Source of the DNA: Atriophallophorus winterbourni
Lineage: Eukaryota; Platyhelminthes; Trematoda; Plagiorchiida; Microphallidae
Direction: 5' to 3'
Length of the DNA: 64,000 bases
Assembly: GCA_013407085.1 (NCBI GenBank)
Contig: JACCGJ010011408.1
Location: 22,593-86,592 of the forward strand
Below the pieces are notes generated by a model, which did no database searches, was not told the DNA's origin, and was given only the letters and a program-made list of their open reading frames with translations. Positions 21,515 to 31,499 of the stretch are shown here, one piece after another. Made by a program: the position numbers and the translations under genes. Numbering within the stretch: position 1 is the stretch's first letter; every line of letters begins with the position of its first letter.

Positions 21515-21544
21515 GTTTCAATTTTGACTCAGAAGCTTCGTCAG
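21515..21544 (-). ncRNA. Degenerate hammerhead-like core downstream of a Penelope fragment
   Basis: The minus strand reads CTGACGA (21544-21538), an 18-base possible stem II region with AGCTT/AAATT partly pairing, then GAAAC (21519-21515). Hammerhead ribozymes are known from Penelope-like elements. No clean GUH cleavage site or helix III follows, so if real it is a decayed copy. Confidence 0.2.
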
Positions 21545-21830
21545 ACCAAGGGTGATAGTCAGGACAAGGTAAATGACTAAGTAGTAGTCAACCCACCGCC
21601 ACTTATTTGATCTTACCGCTAAACAGCCTATCGTAAGTCTACGGTGTGCCACGTCTCGTAGACACGACCAGGATCACTGGTCGATTTGCCTACTACGGTG
21701 TGCATGCACATCAATCCAACATACATGAACACGGTCAAGGTCAGTTGACACTGTGGTCTACATGCGTGAATGTATATAACTAATGGGTTTAGGGCTGAAC
21801 GATTTTTAAAGAAAAAGAAAAAAATAATAA

Positions 21831-22240
21831 TTAACTATTTTGTATAAGGTGAATTAGACTATCTACGTTCATATCAGTGCTGAGCGCCAGATTGTGAAGA
21901 TTTCTGCCCCATCTACAATTTTTGATGGCCAGTCCATTAGTCGTAACGATTTCGACCGCCTTCGCATGTAGGCGTTGGCCACACGGTTGAATACCGAGTC
22001 TTAATACTTCCACGTTGTGTAGATAGACGTTGTGGTCTGTATCTTAAAGGTGCTCAGTCAAGGCTGAATCACGAATAAGGGATTGATATTCTCCCGTATC
22101 TCAGGGCTACTTTATGACACGCTTCCGGTGATACTCGATTCTGGTGTGAAGTTCTCTGGAAGTCTGTCCTATATAAACACCAGGGCAACCCATACATTCG
22201 ATTCTGTAGATTCTAATCTTGACGCTTGATAAAGGTGTCT
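21831..22240 (-). pseudogene. Penelope-like element, GIY-YIG endonuclease fragment
   Basis: The minus strand encodes, over at least two frames, VRIYRIEC (GIY-type strand), VYIGQTSRELHTRI (YIG strand with the following Arg), then SALTEHL, HNVEVLRLGIQPCGQRLHAKAVEI and a WGRNLHNLALS end. This is the arrangement of the C-terminal GIY-YIG domain of Penelope-like retroelements, where it makes the target nick. Frame interruptions include a stop after RKRVIK. The RT portion is absent. The same domain recurs at 29632-29890 and 30160-30430. Confidence 0.72.
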
Positions 22241-23585
22241 TATCCGTGATCTAATAGGCGTTGGATAGCTTCACGATGATCCTGTTTTCGTTTATTTTCA
22301 TCGCAGCATGAGTGTTCTATTTTGAAATCCAACAATTGAATCCAATGTGTGGATCGCTTGGATGTTTCATTCTTATTAAACAGAAGTTTCTTATTACGTT
22401 TTGATTCTGATGACGATTATAAATAACTTTAGTGCACCATTTAAAATACGCATGGAATCTTTTAATACATGTTAAATACATGTGTATAGTAAGACAGATG
22501 CGTTAGAATGCCAAGCGAAAAACGTTTACGTGCTTAGCGGATAGCCTGTATAACAATATCTTCTGACACAGGATCGGGAAAAATGAAGACAACAGCCGCC
22601 ACAATCCCCGGAAATTCTGCTTACCAACAATTGGAATAAAGTGATTCGACCAATAAGCTGATAACATGTTTGATTTTACGTGTAGGCACTTCGTCCCAGT
22701 GTGTCTGTGCCTAATATTATAAAGGTTCAGTAGATTTTTCCGTCCCACAATTCACCATTTGCTTGAAAGTTTTACCATTTCATGGTTGTACGGCTTTTAA
22801 GCATTCGGTACTTGCTACCGATGTAATATTTTCTATGATTATTTTGAATAAACTGAATACGAACAGAAAGACACCAACAGCTAGGGCATGTTATGGAACT
22901 CGGCAAAGTGAGTCGGATGGGTCCAACATGACAAGGGCTTAAATTAACTACTTCGTATCAAATCGTTCGACAATTAGAGTAGTGAGAACTAGTGGTGGTT
23001 CGAAAACTGGTCAACGTGCTTGTGATTACTCATTATAAAATTAACAAGCATTTGACAGATTGGCGTTTGCTGGGCTGTAATTCGGTGGTAAAATTAATAT
23101 ACATTTGACCAATTAGCAACATTTATTTGGTCGATTACTTAAAAAACATATCGACTACGATTTGATCTCGGAAAAATAGGATCAACACAAGTTGACAGAG
23201 TTGATGACTACGATGTACATTAGGAAGATCGTTCTAAATCAAGTGCTCCACAGACTTAGCGTTCAATCCAGATGCAAACTTGACAGGGATCGACAGACTA
23301 TTTATTTTCGCAGGCTGCCGTGGAGGTTGAAGCAAGTGATATGTAATCGATAGACATGAGTCTAAAAATGATAGACAATTTCGCTTTAAACTTCCGTCAT
23401 TATACATATGCTGCGTCAACTCAATGGCGTACATATTAACACAATTCATTTTATTACCTGAGAAATAAATATTAAGAGAGTGCAGAGCATGTTAAGCTGA
23501 TTAACAGGATTAAGGTCAATAGCCGCGTATCAATGTATGCTCTGTAAGCCGTGAGTAGTTGATATTCTGCCGGTGCGGTCAAGGT
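22241..23585. other. Anonymous AT-rich DNA
   Basis: The first 100 bp may be upstream Penelope sequence (minus), but no motif is clear. Otherwise no gene or element recognised; the frames 22503-22748 and 23234-23449 are unsupported. Confidence 0.45.
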
Positions 23586-23624
23586 CATTTGATCCGTTTG
23601 CCCATACTAGCGAACTCCGTGTCT

Positions 23625-23661
23625 CCGCTTGATGACATCAGCAACCAAAAACCGGTTGCGG
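23625..23661 (+). ncRNA. Hammerhead-like motif, copy 1 (degenerate core)
   Basis: CCGC at 23625-23628, TTGATGA core (first C changed to T), a 12-base stem II region, AAAA in place of GAAA at 23648-23651, then C-CG-G-T-T and GCGG at 23658-23661. Helix I CCGC/GCGG pairs fully. Core changes suggest loss of activity. Confidence 0.3.
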
Positions 23662-23716
23662 CGTAAGGCATGTGTGCAGAACACCATAATAATGTAAGGC
23701 GAATTGTCATATTTAA

Positions 23717-23889
23717 ATGCCACTGTTACATAGGGTTCGTACAACGAACCACGATGTTCTAACACAGAATCACAAAGTGATTCTTGGTAAAGCGCTCATG
23801 GCGCTTATGGATGACCAAAGTAATGTGTTGCTTACATCATCCGCACTTACATCGTGGTTCGTTATACGAACCCTGTGTAACAGTGGCAT
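23717..23889. repeat. 41-bp near-perfect inverted repeat
   Basis: Arms 23717-23757 and 23849-23889 are reverse complements with two mismatches, separated by 91 bp. The inside of the left arm is an inverted version of the flank seen in other copies of the family, so this looks like two head-to-head repeat units rather than terminal inverted repeats of a transposon. Confidence 0.85.
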
Positions 23890-23955
23890 TCAAGTATAAT
23901 GTTGTTTACCACTTAACCACTGATTCAAGGCTCACATAATTTAATCTTACTGTCT

Positions 23956-23993
23956 CCACCTGATGACCGCAAACAGTCAGAAACCGGTAGTGG
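23956..23993 (+). ncRNA. Candidate hammerhead ribozyme, copy 2
   Basis: Helix I CCAC (23956-23959) pairs with GTGG (23990-23993). Between them lie CTGATGA (23960-23966), a 13-base stem II region (weak here: CCGC/GTCA), GAAA (23980-23983) and C-CG-G-T-A (23984-23989). Read as a type I hammerhead, A15.1-U16.1 and C15.2-G16.2 close a two-base loop and GUA is the NUH cleavage triplet. A two-pair helix III with a tiny loop is known in the newt satellite hammerhead. Stem II mismatches argue that this copy may be weak; the 28896 copy keeps stem II. Confidence 0.4.
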
Positions 23994-24374
23994 TGTGTAA
24001 GTGCGGGGAATATGAGAAACACATTACTAAGGCGAATTGAATATTCAAAAATTGTTAGTCGCGTTCGTACCAGGCATTTCTGTTTAAATCGTACAAAACC
24101 CATACGGATAAAAAAACGAGGTGCATAAGCACTAATGTGCACACCGTTTTATTACGTATAGAATCAGGTCAACCGAAATTCACACAACAAAACTTTTACA
24201 GTTCTGAAAAGCAGGTAAGCAAGCACGTTGATGAAACTATATCTCATATGTCTTTAATCGCAAACGCATTGCCTGTGCATTACTTAGCCTGCTCACGACT
24301 GATCAATTAAATGAAACTTTAACGCGAATTCGGTGAATATTAATGACCTTGGTTCAACTAAGCTCTCGTATCGA

Positions 24375-24595
<221 letters not shown>

Positions 24596-24639
24596 TAAAC
24601 AAGATAGTTGAGTCCAATTTATAATTGGAAGAAACATCG

Positions 24640-24930
24640 CGCTAAAACCCAAAATTCTGACACCAAAAGTGAGGGATGGCAGTAAAACAATGCAATGGTC
24701 ATTTATAGGCGACTCGAGTACTTGACAGCGTTTCAGTCCGCCATTCTGTATATGCTCATCGTGCTTTGCTATGCGAATTCTATTAAGCAACAGCTTGAAA
24801 TTCTAACCTTTCTGAGCGCTCCACCACTGTTTCAAGGCACAATGAACCTAATCTCACTGTCTGCGTCTGGTTATAACAGCCGGAAACAGGTTGTGGAGTG
24901 TTGGTGTATGGTGTGTGAGCAACGCAATGC
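24640..24930 (+). repeat. Third copy of the hammerhead-motif repeat family, decayed
   Basis: Shares the ATTTATAGGCGACTCGAGTACTTGAC block with 28735-28760 and a degenerate motif region at 24858-24895 (CTGGTTA in place of CTGATGA, GAAAC intact, C-AG-G-T-T, then GTGG). The order of blocks matches the other copies. Confidence 0.55.
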
Positions 24931-26759
24931 TTTCAACAGAACAAAAATTTTAAAAAGGAAAAACGGACTGTACTGATTGACGCATAATAGTGTTAGACTA
25001 AAATACAGAAACCTAAAATGAGAAATTAGAATGTATAATTCAGAGAGAAGCAACAATCTTACGATACGTGGTTTGAAATATGTGTCGATTTTGGAAGCAA
25101 ATTCTGCAATTGATATTTCATTTTCATTTGGCGAAGACTCCCAAATGAAATACATTATAGTGGACAAAAATTACGGTGGATATCTAGCAGCAAATTTGAT
25201 ATAATTAGAGCATTTACATTATTGCTAGTTCAAATTCGCCCCTTATCTTCAATAAATACCTTATCGGGTGGTTTTCATGGAGTGTTTCTCTCGTGGTTAA
25301 TATGTGGTCATTCCGGTATGCCCTTTGTATCAACATCCGCACCTTGCAAAGCGACTTCTTGTATAATGCGATTAACTTAGTGGCGCAATTAAGGATGCTT
25401 TTTTAAGGAATTCGGTATAGGTATGGTGCTCTGCTTTGGAGTGAATATTTCATAACCAGATGCAGGTAGTTATTCAGCAATAGAGGAAAATATTCGTAGC
25501 TCAGGATGGTTTTCAACTTGTGTTCGCCGAGCTTGCGCAGTTGTTATTGGACGTTTCGTCTCAGGTAGTTATTAGTCCTCCGTGTGTAAACCAGATAAGT
25601 ACGGGCTGCTGTGACTATAATTTAGCAGTTTGATGCTTTTCTATGGATTCCAGTACGTGATTGTGCATGGCGATTTGATGTCATTTCGTTAAGTATTTCA
25701 CCACCTGAAACATTTTTTTACACTAGAATCAAAGTTATAAGGAGAGGACCTGTTTCTGTGAAAATATTATCGCACTGATGTCATGTCAAAATGTTTAGAT
25801 GTTGATTGTTCAGTCAAAATTTGCATTCCTGATGTTGCGTTTCATGACTCAATTTGATTCGATTTAGCTCCAACCGTGCCCAGTTCAATTACACTTGCTC
25901 AATTCAGTAGAGCATTATTTAATGACAGCTACATTACAGCACATTCCATAACCTCTTTTCCTCTTCCGTCTTGCGACCGATGAGGTAAGCGGAGCAGAAA
26001 TATCCACACTTAGCGACTACATGGGGCGAAATTCCTAGAGCTTAGGTATACTATTATACCTGATTAAATTAGATTAGTTGACCAATATAGGTGGAGACAT
26101 GTCCATGCGATTCACGGATTAACCTAACCTTAACATCATTATTTAGTAACGTATTAGTGTCGTCCTTATGAACCACCTGACATTTGTCACGCCAACTTGA
26201 TTTGAGGCTATTGAAGCTTATTATTCGATTTTCAAATGAAAGAATAACTGCGGGTTTTGAACCGAATGCTGCATAACCATATTATGTGTTTTAACTGGCA
26301 AACTTGGACGGATTTATGCGAAGAAAATGTTGCCGATTGATCGAGCTAGTGTTGAGAAGATATTGCGGAGATGCGAAGTCTATGAGTGCTAATCAAGAGC
26401 TTTTGAATGCTGTACCAAACTCTACCATCCGACACAGCACAACAGAATGAAGCGCCGAAAAGTTCGACGACGACAATTGCGAACTCGTAATATTTTGGGT
26501 TTCGTAGCAAAGTGAAGCTTGAAAATAATAAGACTGAAATTTTAGTCTACATTCACATGAAGCTACTCTGACGATATCATCTAGGTTTATGTGTTCAGCG
26601 AACACGATATATCCAAATCCTAATTCGTGTAGTACAATATATCGCTTCCATATCAGTATACAAATAAAGCCAATTTCTTCTTCTCCTGTTGAATTATACT
26701 TCATTTGCTAACCATGTGTTTAACTGAACTGAAAAGAACTATTTTATTATGTGCTGTGA
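24931..26759. other. Anonymous DNA with two weak exon-like frames
   Basis: On the minus strand, an ATG frame from about 25155 (MYFIWESSPNENEISIAEFASKIDTYFKPR) runs straight into a good donor, GTAAGA at about 25062, and could be a first coding exon. Another minus frame, 26393-26704 (103 aa), lies downstream of the 26771-27676 gene. Neither has recognisable homology. Nothing else seen. Confidence 0.3.
26743..26748 (-). promoter_or_regulatory. Polyadenylation signal AATAAA (minus strand)
   Basis: Plus-strand TTTATT, 23 bp beyond the stop codon of the 26771-27676 frame. Position suits a short 3' untranslated region for that gene. Confidence 0.4.
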
Positions 26760-26780
26760 AAGCGTGTAAGTTACACGCTT
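26760..26780. repeat. Perfect 10-bp inverted repeat over the stop codon
   Basis: AAGCGTGTAA (26760-26769), one base, TTACACGCTT (26771-26780). It spans the TAA stop of the minus-strand gene. One-base loop; in DNA it is a near-perfect palindrome. Confidence 0.9.
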
Positions 26781-27676
26781 ATTGACCACTTTAAACTTAT
26801 ATATTTTTGACCTACGTAGTTCTCCATTTGTATCCGTTCTTGCTCCCGGTACCGATTAAGCGTTGTGTGGTAGGGTCTGCAAACGGCAACCTCATGCTTG
26901 GAAATACACCCACTGTCTGGACGCGAGCCACTTGTGGAGCGCAGGAATTCCTCGTAAAAGTCGAAGAAAGGGAGTGTGCGATCGCTTGGCAAAGGATGAG
27001 AGTTTGGATCGCACCAAGGCGGTCTGATTTTGAGATGCTTCAAAGATCGATCGATCTGTTGCAGTGCGCTATTCACAGGATGCCTAGATTTCCTTCGCGG
27101 TGAATTGTTTTGAAACAGAGATCCACTTTTTGCATCCATCACTTTGTTTTGAATTCTGCTACCCATCATCAAATCCTCTTTTTCTTGTCGGTGTATTTTC
27201 AATTTAGAGGACGTGCTGTTGGTTTCATCCGTAGGAATCCTGCCAATTTCTAAATCGTTCAACCCTCTGCTTGTCGAGAGTATATCGGGAAAGTCGGGGT
27301 CGCCCGAAAGTGTAGATTCATTTGAATTTGACGCGTCTGATTCAGTGCCGCAAGCTTTCGAGTACGTTGCATGTGAACCGTCTATACTACTCACGTATTC
27401 GTCCGAAGGAAATTGATGGTGCAAATCTTCGGTGCTTGTGCAATTGTCCACTGAACTTGTATTAAGTTCACTAACATGGGACGTTCCATTGTTGAGTGAA
27501 TGATGTGTCCTGTTTAAAAATAAACATCCCATGTTATTGGTAAGCAATGCAAAATGATTGGAAAATATGATGTGACCTTCAAAGTCGTTCGTAAGTAAAC
27601 GTTTTTTGAGGTTCTGAAGTATGAAAAATGAGGCGGAGCTCACAGTCAAAACAAGTATCAGAAAAATGAGCAACAT
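26771..27676 (-). CDS. Hypothetical single-pass membrane or secreted protein, 301 aa
   Basis: ATG at 27676, TAA at 26771. The N-terminus (MLLIFLILVLTVSSASFFIL, then KKR) is a signal anchor or signal peptide with basic residues on its C-terminal side. The rest is hydrophilic and Ser/Asn/Asp-rich with several potential N-glycosylation sequons (NRT, NGT, NTS, NCT, NES, NST), fitting a lumenal or extracellular chain. Near residues 175-215 it is basic; near the C-terminus is a more ordered segment (LPFFDFYEEFLR ... YHTTLNRYREQERI). No family recognised. A 301-codon open frame in this AT-rich context is unlikely by chance, and a polyadenylation signal follows. The last 12 codons could be intron read-through, since ACGTAG/GTCAAA resembles a weak donor. 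Confidence 0.55.
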   Translation of the reverse strand: MLLIFLILVLTVSSASFFILQNLKKRLLTNDFEGHIIFSNHFALLTNNMGCLFLNRTHHSLNNGTSHVSELNTSSVDNCTSTEDLHHQFPSDEYVSSIDGSHATYSKACGTESDASNSNESTLSGDPDFPDILSTSRGLNDLEIGRIPTDETNSTSSKLKIHRQEKEDLMMGSRIQNKVMDAKSGSLFQNNSPRRKSRHPVNSALQQIDRSLKHLKIRPPWCDPNSHPLPSDRTLPFFDFYEEFLRSTSGSRPDSGCISKHEVAVCRPYHTTLNRYREQERIQMENYVGQKYISLKWSISV

Positions 27677-28680
27677 CTACTACCGAGCTTTTATTAGTAT
27701 AATAAAGTACTCCAATCACGAAACAAAACCGTCCTTTTGCAATGATTAATTGCAGCACGAATGACGAACACATAATCCACTCTATGATCACAATCTCTTT
27801 GCTAACGTCGTCATATCTCAGCGTGCTACAAAAACTTAGGAAGAAGAGAATTCCTACGTTTCTGTACTCATTAGGAGAACTGATTATATTGAGATCAAGA
27901 ATAGTTATATTTCACTAGGCTTGACCTTGAATGCAATATCGCATATTAATTATTAACGCGACAACATGGTCGTGACTGATAAGCCGTTTCAACGATCACG
28001 GTTAACGTCCTGAATTAGTTAAAAAAACAATGGATTTCAGGTCAGCTTAAGATTACGTTTAAATTGCAAAGTTCAATCAAATGCTGGTCGTTTAGAAGAT
28101 CGATTACGCAATGATCATGGTGATTCGATTTATATCGTGGGTTTGCACTCAATCGTAATTTTACCATCTACTGAGCATAATAGCTAGACAGAAACAACAC
28201 AAAACTCAGTGAATTCTGTTCTAGCATTATGTGTAAACGACAACTGAGCATTTTCGCTAATAACGAAAATACATAGTGATGAATAACATTTTGAAGGAGT
28301 AATTTTTGACACGAAAATAAATTGTTAGATGGTGAACTAACTATTACACGCTTTATTGTACACTGGTTGTTTGTTTAATTGTAAAACAAACCGGTTATTG
28401 AGAAAATCTTTTCACTGGGAACAAGCGATGCCTAACTGAATACAAAGTTGAGTTTGGGTTTCGCAGGTACACAATTAAGTTTAAAACTAAACGAAAATCA
28501 ACAAAGAATATATCATATAATAGATTAGATAGTGGGATTCCCCTACAATAGACCCAACTATATTATGGAAACCATTGATACGAATAAGTGAGCACATTTA
28601 TTTAGCGCATTCGGCCGGAAATAGAAATTGCTGATGGATTATGAGTAGATTTATTGTGAACTCCATGAAGAAAAATATTG
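27677..28680. other. Anonymous AT-rich DNA
   Basis: Upstream flank of the 27676 gene; no promoter element, gene or repeat is clear. The small minus frame 27579-27791 overlaps the gene start and is unsupported. Confidence 0.45.
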
Positions 28681-28689
28681 CTTGCTGTA

Positions 28690-29090
28690 ATATATTATGG
28701 TGCTCACACCGCCATCCCACAATATATTGGTCGTTTATAAGCGCCTCGAGTGTTTGACCAAGAATCACATTAGTGATTATGTATTTTAACATCGTGATTC
28801 CTTGTAAGAACCTTATTTAACAGTTGCATACAAGTATACCTTTGTTAACCACTATGCCACTGTTTTAATGCTCACTGAACATAATATTACTGTCTCTACC
28901 TGATGATGGCAAGCAGCTAGAAACTGGTAGTTCTGTGCAAGGAATGAATATGTGAGCACCAAAATATATTGGTTGTTTATAAGCGTCTTTAGTGCTTGAC
29001 CAAGAATCACATTAGTGATTTCGTATTTGAACATCGTGGCTTATTGTAAGAACCCTATTCAATAATGGCATACAAGTAAACCTTTGATTG
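28690..29090 (+). repeat. Dimeric dispersed repeat (242-bp period) with hammerhead-like motif
   Basis: A segment starting AATATATTGG at 28721 recurs at 28963 with good similarity over about 120 bp, giving a 242-bp period. The intervening part holds the hammerhead-like motif at 28896-28933. The arrangement is therefore about 1.5 tandem units, a layout typical of hammerhead-bearing satellites and Penelope-related repeats. Confidence 0.75.
28896..28933 (+). ncRNA. Candidate hammerhead ribozyme, copy 3 (best core and stem II)
   Basis: CTGATGA (28900-28906), stem II TGGC (28907-28910) / GCTA (28916-28919) with loop AAGCA, GAAA (28920-28923), then C-TG-G-T-A (28924-28929): minimal helix III and a GUA cleavage triplet. 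Stem II pairs as U-A, G-U, G-C, C-G; the usual G10.1-C11.1 pair is replaced by U-A. Helix I (CTAC / GTTC) keeps only the two pairs next to the core. Core bases C3-A9 and G12-A15.1 are intact. Confidence 0.38.
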
Positions 29091-29419
29091 CTTGCTGTAG
29101 TTCTAATGAATGGTGCTTGGCCAGTAGGTGTTCATTTCTATCGCAAACAAACAATGAGAAGACTGATAAATCGAATATGAACGTTGAAAGACGCTAATGA
29201 TTTTGCATCCTAAACGCGAGCGCGAAAAACACAAATCTGAAATATTTAAAGCACATTCAGTGGTAGGCTTTAAAACTTTGTGATTGAGTCGACCACAGTA
29301 AAACACGACTTGTAGTTGAAAATCTCAGAAAACATGAGAAAATATTCTGAAATTCACACACTAAACGAAGATAAACTTGACATAGTGTTGATAAACTTAC
29401 TGAAAACGATGGAAAGAAA

Positions 29420-29890
29420 GTTGGGAATAAATCGGTTAGAGAAGTTTGTGGTAATTTTCGCTTCTGACAGAAACTTCGAAAGAGCATGTGTCTCAGTACC
29501 TAACGAATCTTAAGTTACCTAGGATTATCAGCCGAGATTAATATCAATTGATACATCCATGCATTTTGTGTATTCCCTTTATAGTTTAGTATGTGTGTGT
29601 AGATGCGACCAACTTACCCTGACCGAAAATCCTACTTGTGTAATCCGTATGCACGCCAGGGGTTATGTATGTTAATGTTTATCCGCTGCAGATCCAGACG
29701 CCAGATTGTAAAGATATCCGCCTGAGCCACCTTGTTGACCGCATTCTCATCAGCTTTCAATATTTCAATCGCTTCAGCACAGAGTATTTCCTTATTAGAT
29801 TTTATACCTCGCTTCATCACTTCCACATTATCAGGATGAACTCTGTGACCTGTCAGCAGAACGTGTCCAGCCAGACCTGAATGCCGGATT
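29420..29890 (-). pseudogene. Penelope-like element 3' part (GIY-YIG C-terminus and downstream)
   Basis: The minus strand encodes SGLAGHVLLTGHRVHPDNVEVMKRGIKSNKEILCAEAIEIL (in pieces up to 29632-29826), the His/Glu-rich second half of the GIY-YIG domain with the conserved Glu of EAIEI. The non-coding sequence from 29630 down to about 29420 matches, in inverse orientation, 30450-30665. This copy and the next face head-to-head. Confidence 0.7.
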
Positions 29891-30011
29891 GTCCATTGAT
29901 TTTCACTGAAATGGCGGGGTAGCCCACCCTAATATTTTATTTAAACGCTAATTGAAACGAGTTTAATAGCAGTCACAGAAAACGGAAAACGTTTGACGAG
30001 CTGCGGTTTCT

Positions 30012-30665
30012 ATGCTGTATGTTCGATATGTCTCCAGAGGAATACGTAAAATCTTGAATAACGTAGGTGTAACAGTAACGTATAAGAGTGCCAGAACACT
30101 CCGCTTTTTAATAATGCATCTTACTGATGTAACACCTTCAAGTTGCGAACCAAACTCTGTCTACAAAATGAAGTGTAGGATTGAGAGGGTATTTGTATTG
30201 GAAAAACGAATAGAAAACTGTGTACTAGCAGAAACGAACGTCGAAACCTGATCGGAATTCCATCCCACAATTCCGGTGAATATCAATCACCAATCTCGGA
30301 TTTAGCTCTAGCCAAATACGTTCTGCATGCAGGTCACAGAGCAAATCTTGATAACGCGGAAGTGATAAGGTGAGGCGCCTAAGTTGCCTAAGGCGGTTCT
30401 TCACGATATGGTGGATAATGATTAACTTGCATCACACCAAGTGCGTACACGAATTAAACAAGTAGGATTATCGGCTAGGGCACCTGCACACACAAACTAA
30501 ACAATTAAGGGATTACACAGAATTCAGCGGTGTATCAATTGATATTATTCTGGCCTGTCAATCTTAGGTAACTTAGGATTGATTAGGTACTGAGACCCAC
30601 GGTATCGCGAAGTTTCTTTCAGAATCGAAAATTACCAAAATCTGCTCTAACCGATTTTATTCCAA
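30012..30665 (+). pseudogene. Penelope-like element 3' part, inverted partner
   Basis: The plus-strand frame 30012-30251 encodes YVRYVSRGIRKILNNVGVTVT and LIMHLTDVTPSSCEPNSVYKMKC, the RT-endonuclease linker and first GIY-YIG strand typical of Penelope elements. 30264-30350 encodes a second segment (NSGEYQSPISDLALAKYVL-AGHRANLDNAEVI), in a shifted frame. The YIG motif itself is degraded. Downstream sequence to about 30665 is shared, inverted, with 29420-29650. Dead copy. Confidence 0.7.
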
Positions 30666-31495
30666 TTTTTGACCAAGGTTCAATATTCCAAATCGGTCTC
30701 AAATATATATTCAAATATCTTATTTGCTGCTAACCAGTCATCAGGTGTTTCGTGATGCCATTTGGAATTAAGTTAAGGCTACCAAGAACTTCAAAGAGAA
30801 GAGAAACAAGCTCTTTTTCAGTTAAGACAAGTGAATACGAAAGAAAGACAGCCAGGATTGTGATTACACATGTTGATGTGCCATCAAGGTCAAATAAATC
30901 TCAGTGTGTTACAAAATGTGAACAATATATTGCACTAGATAGTGCCGTTTAATTATCTTGAACAGTTCTACGTTAACAAGATGACTTGGCAGATTCCGAA
31001 TTTTGCCCAGGTTGGCGATCACAAACACATACTTCGTATTACTTTCAATAAACGGAACGTTGGCGGACTGTCAGCAATGCTAATAATTTTTCTGCATGCA
31101 TCCAGGAAACCGCAGTATAGCACAGCCCATGCACAATCTATCAAATTTTAGCGATGATCTGTTTGGTTCACAGTCTCTTTCCTAAATAGATCAAGTTTTG
31201 AGCGAATAGCCTTATTTTAACATTTTCAGATATTTATTTAAAGCTTTTGCAAGGTCTTATCTGAAAGGGTGACATCTTTCACAAGAAGATTTGGCTGCTC
31301 ACAAATATATTCTTTTTTCTTTTAAGAATCAAGAAACAGTATTATATGGTGAAAATAGCAACCGTTTTACACGTACCATTGGACGACAGCTATAAAAATC
31401 CCGATTATGCAATCAAAATTCTATTGATGTGTTTGATCTATGTGGGTTTATATTGGGTCAATATACAGGGCCGATAGTGTATGCTCTTTGAAATA
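30666..31495. other. Anonymous DNA
   Basis: No gene recognised. The plus frame 30752-30952 (Ser/Arg/Lys-rich) has no support. Minus-strand CTGATGA at 30744-30738 is discussed under rejected items. Confidence 0.4.
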
Positions 31496-31499
31496 AGCA

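Larger units (their letters stand above)
23590..24080 (+). repeat. Dispersed repeat with hammerhead-like motifs (two copies and an inverted segment)
   Basis: Two copies of one dispersed family, one ending near 23720 and one near 24060, share the blocks ...TGTCTCC-C-TGATGAC..., an ACCGGT block and a downstream AAGGCGAATTG block. Between them a 41-bp inverted repeat (23717-23757 and 23849-23889) shows that part of the unit is present in opposite orientation. The same family occurs at about 24640-24930 and 28690-29090. It does not code; minus-strand open frames across copies are by-products. Confidence 0.7.

Noticed and set aside
28598..29034. Minus-strand frames with shared ITNVILGQ segments
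   Set aside because: They reflect the two units of the dimeric repeat read antisense; no sign of selection for coding can be seen.
30738..30744. Minus-strand CTGATGA next to CGAAACAC (about 30722-30755) as another hammerhead
   Set aside because: GAAAC precedes CTGATGA and the downstream equivalent of GAAA reads CAAA; no helix III or cleavage triplet can be placed.
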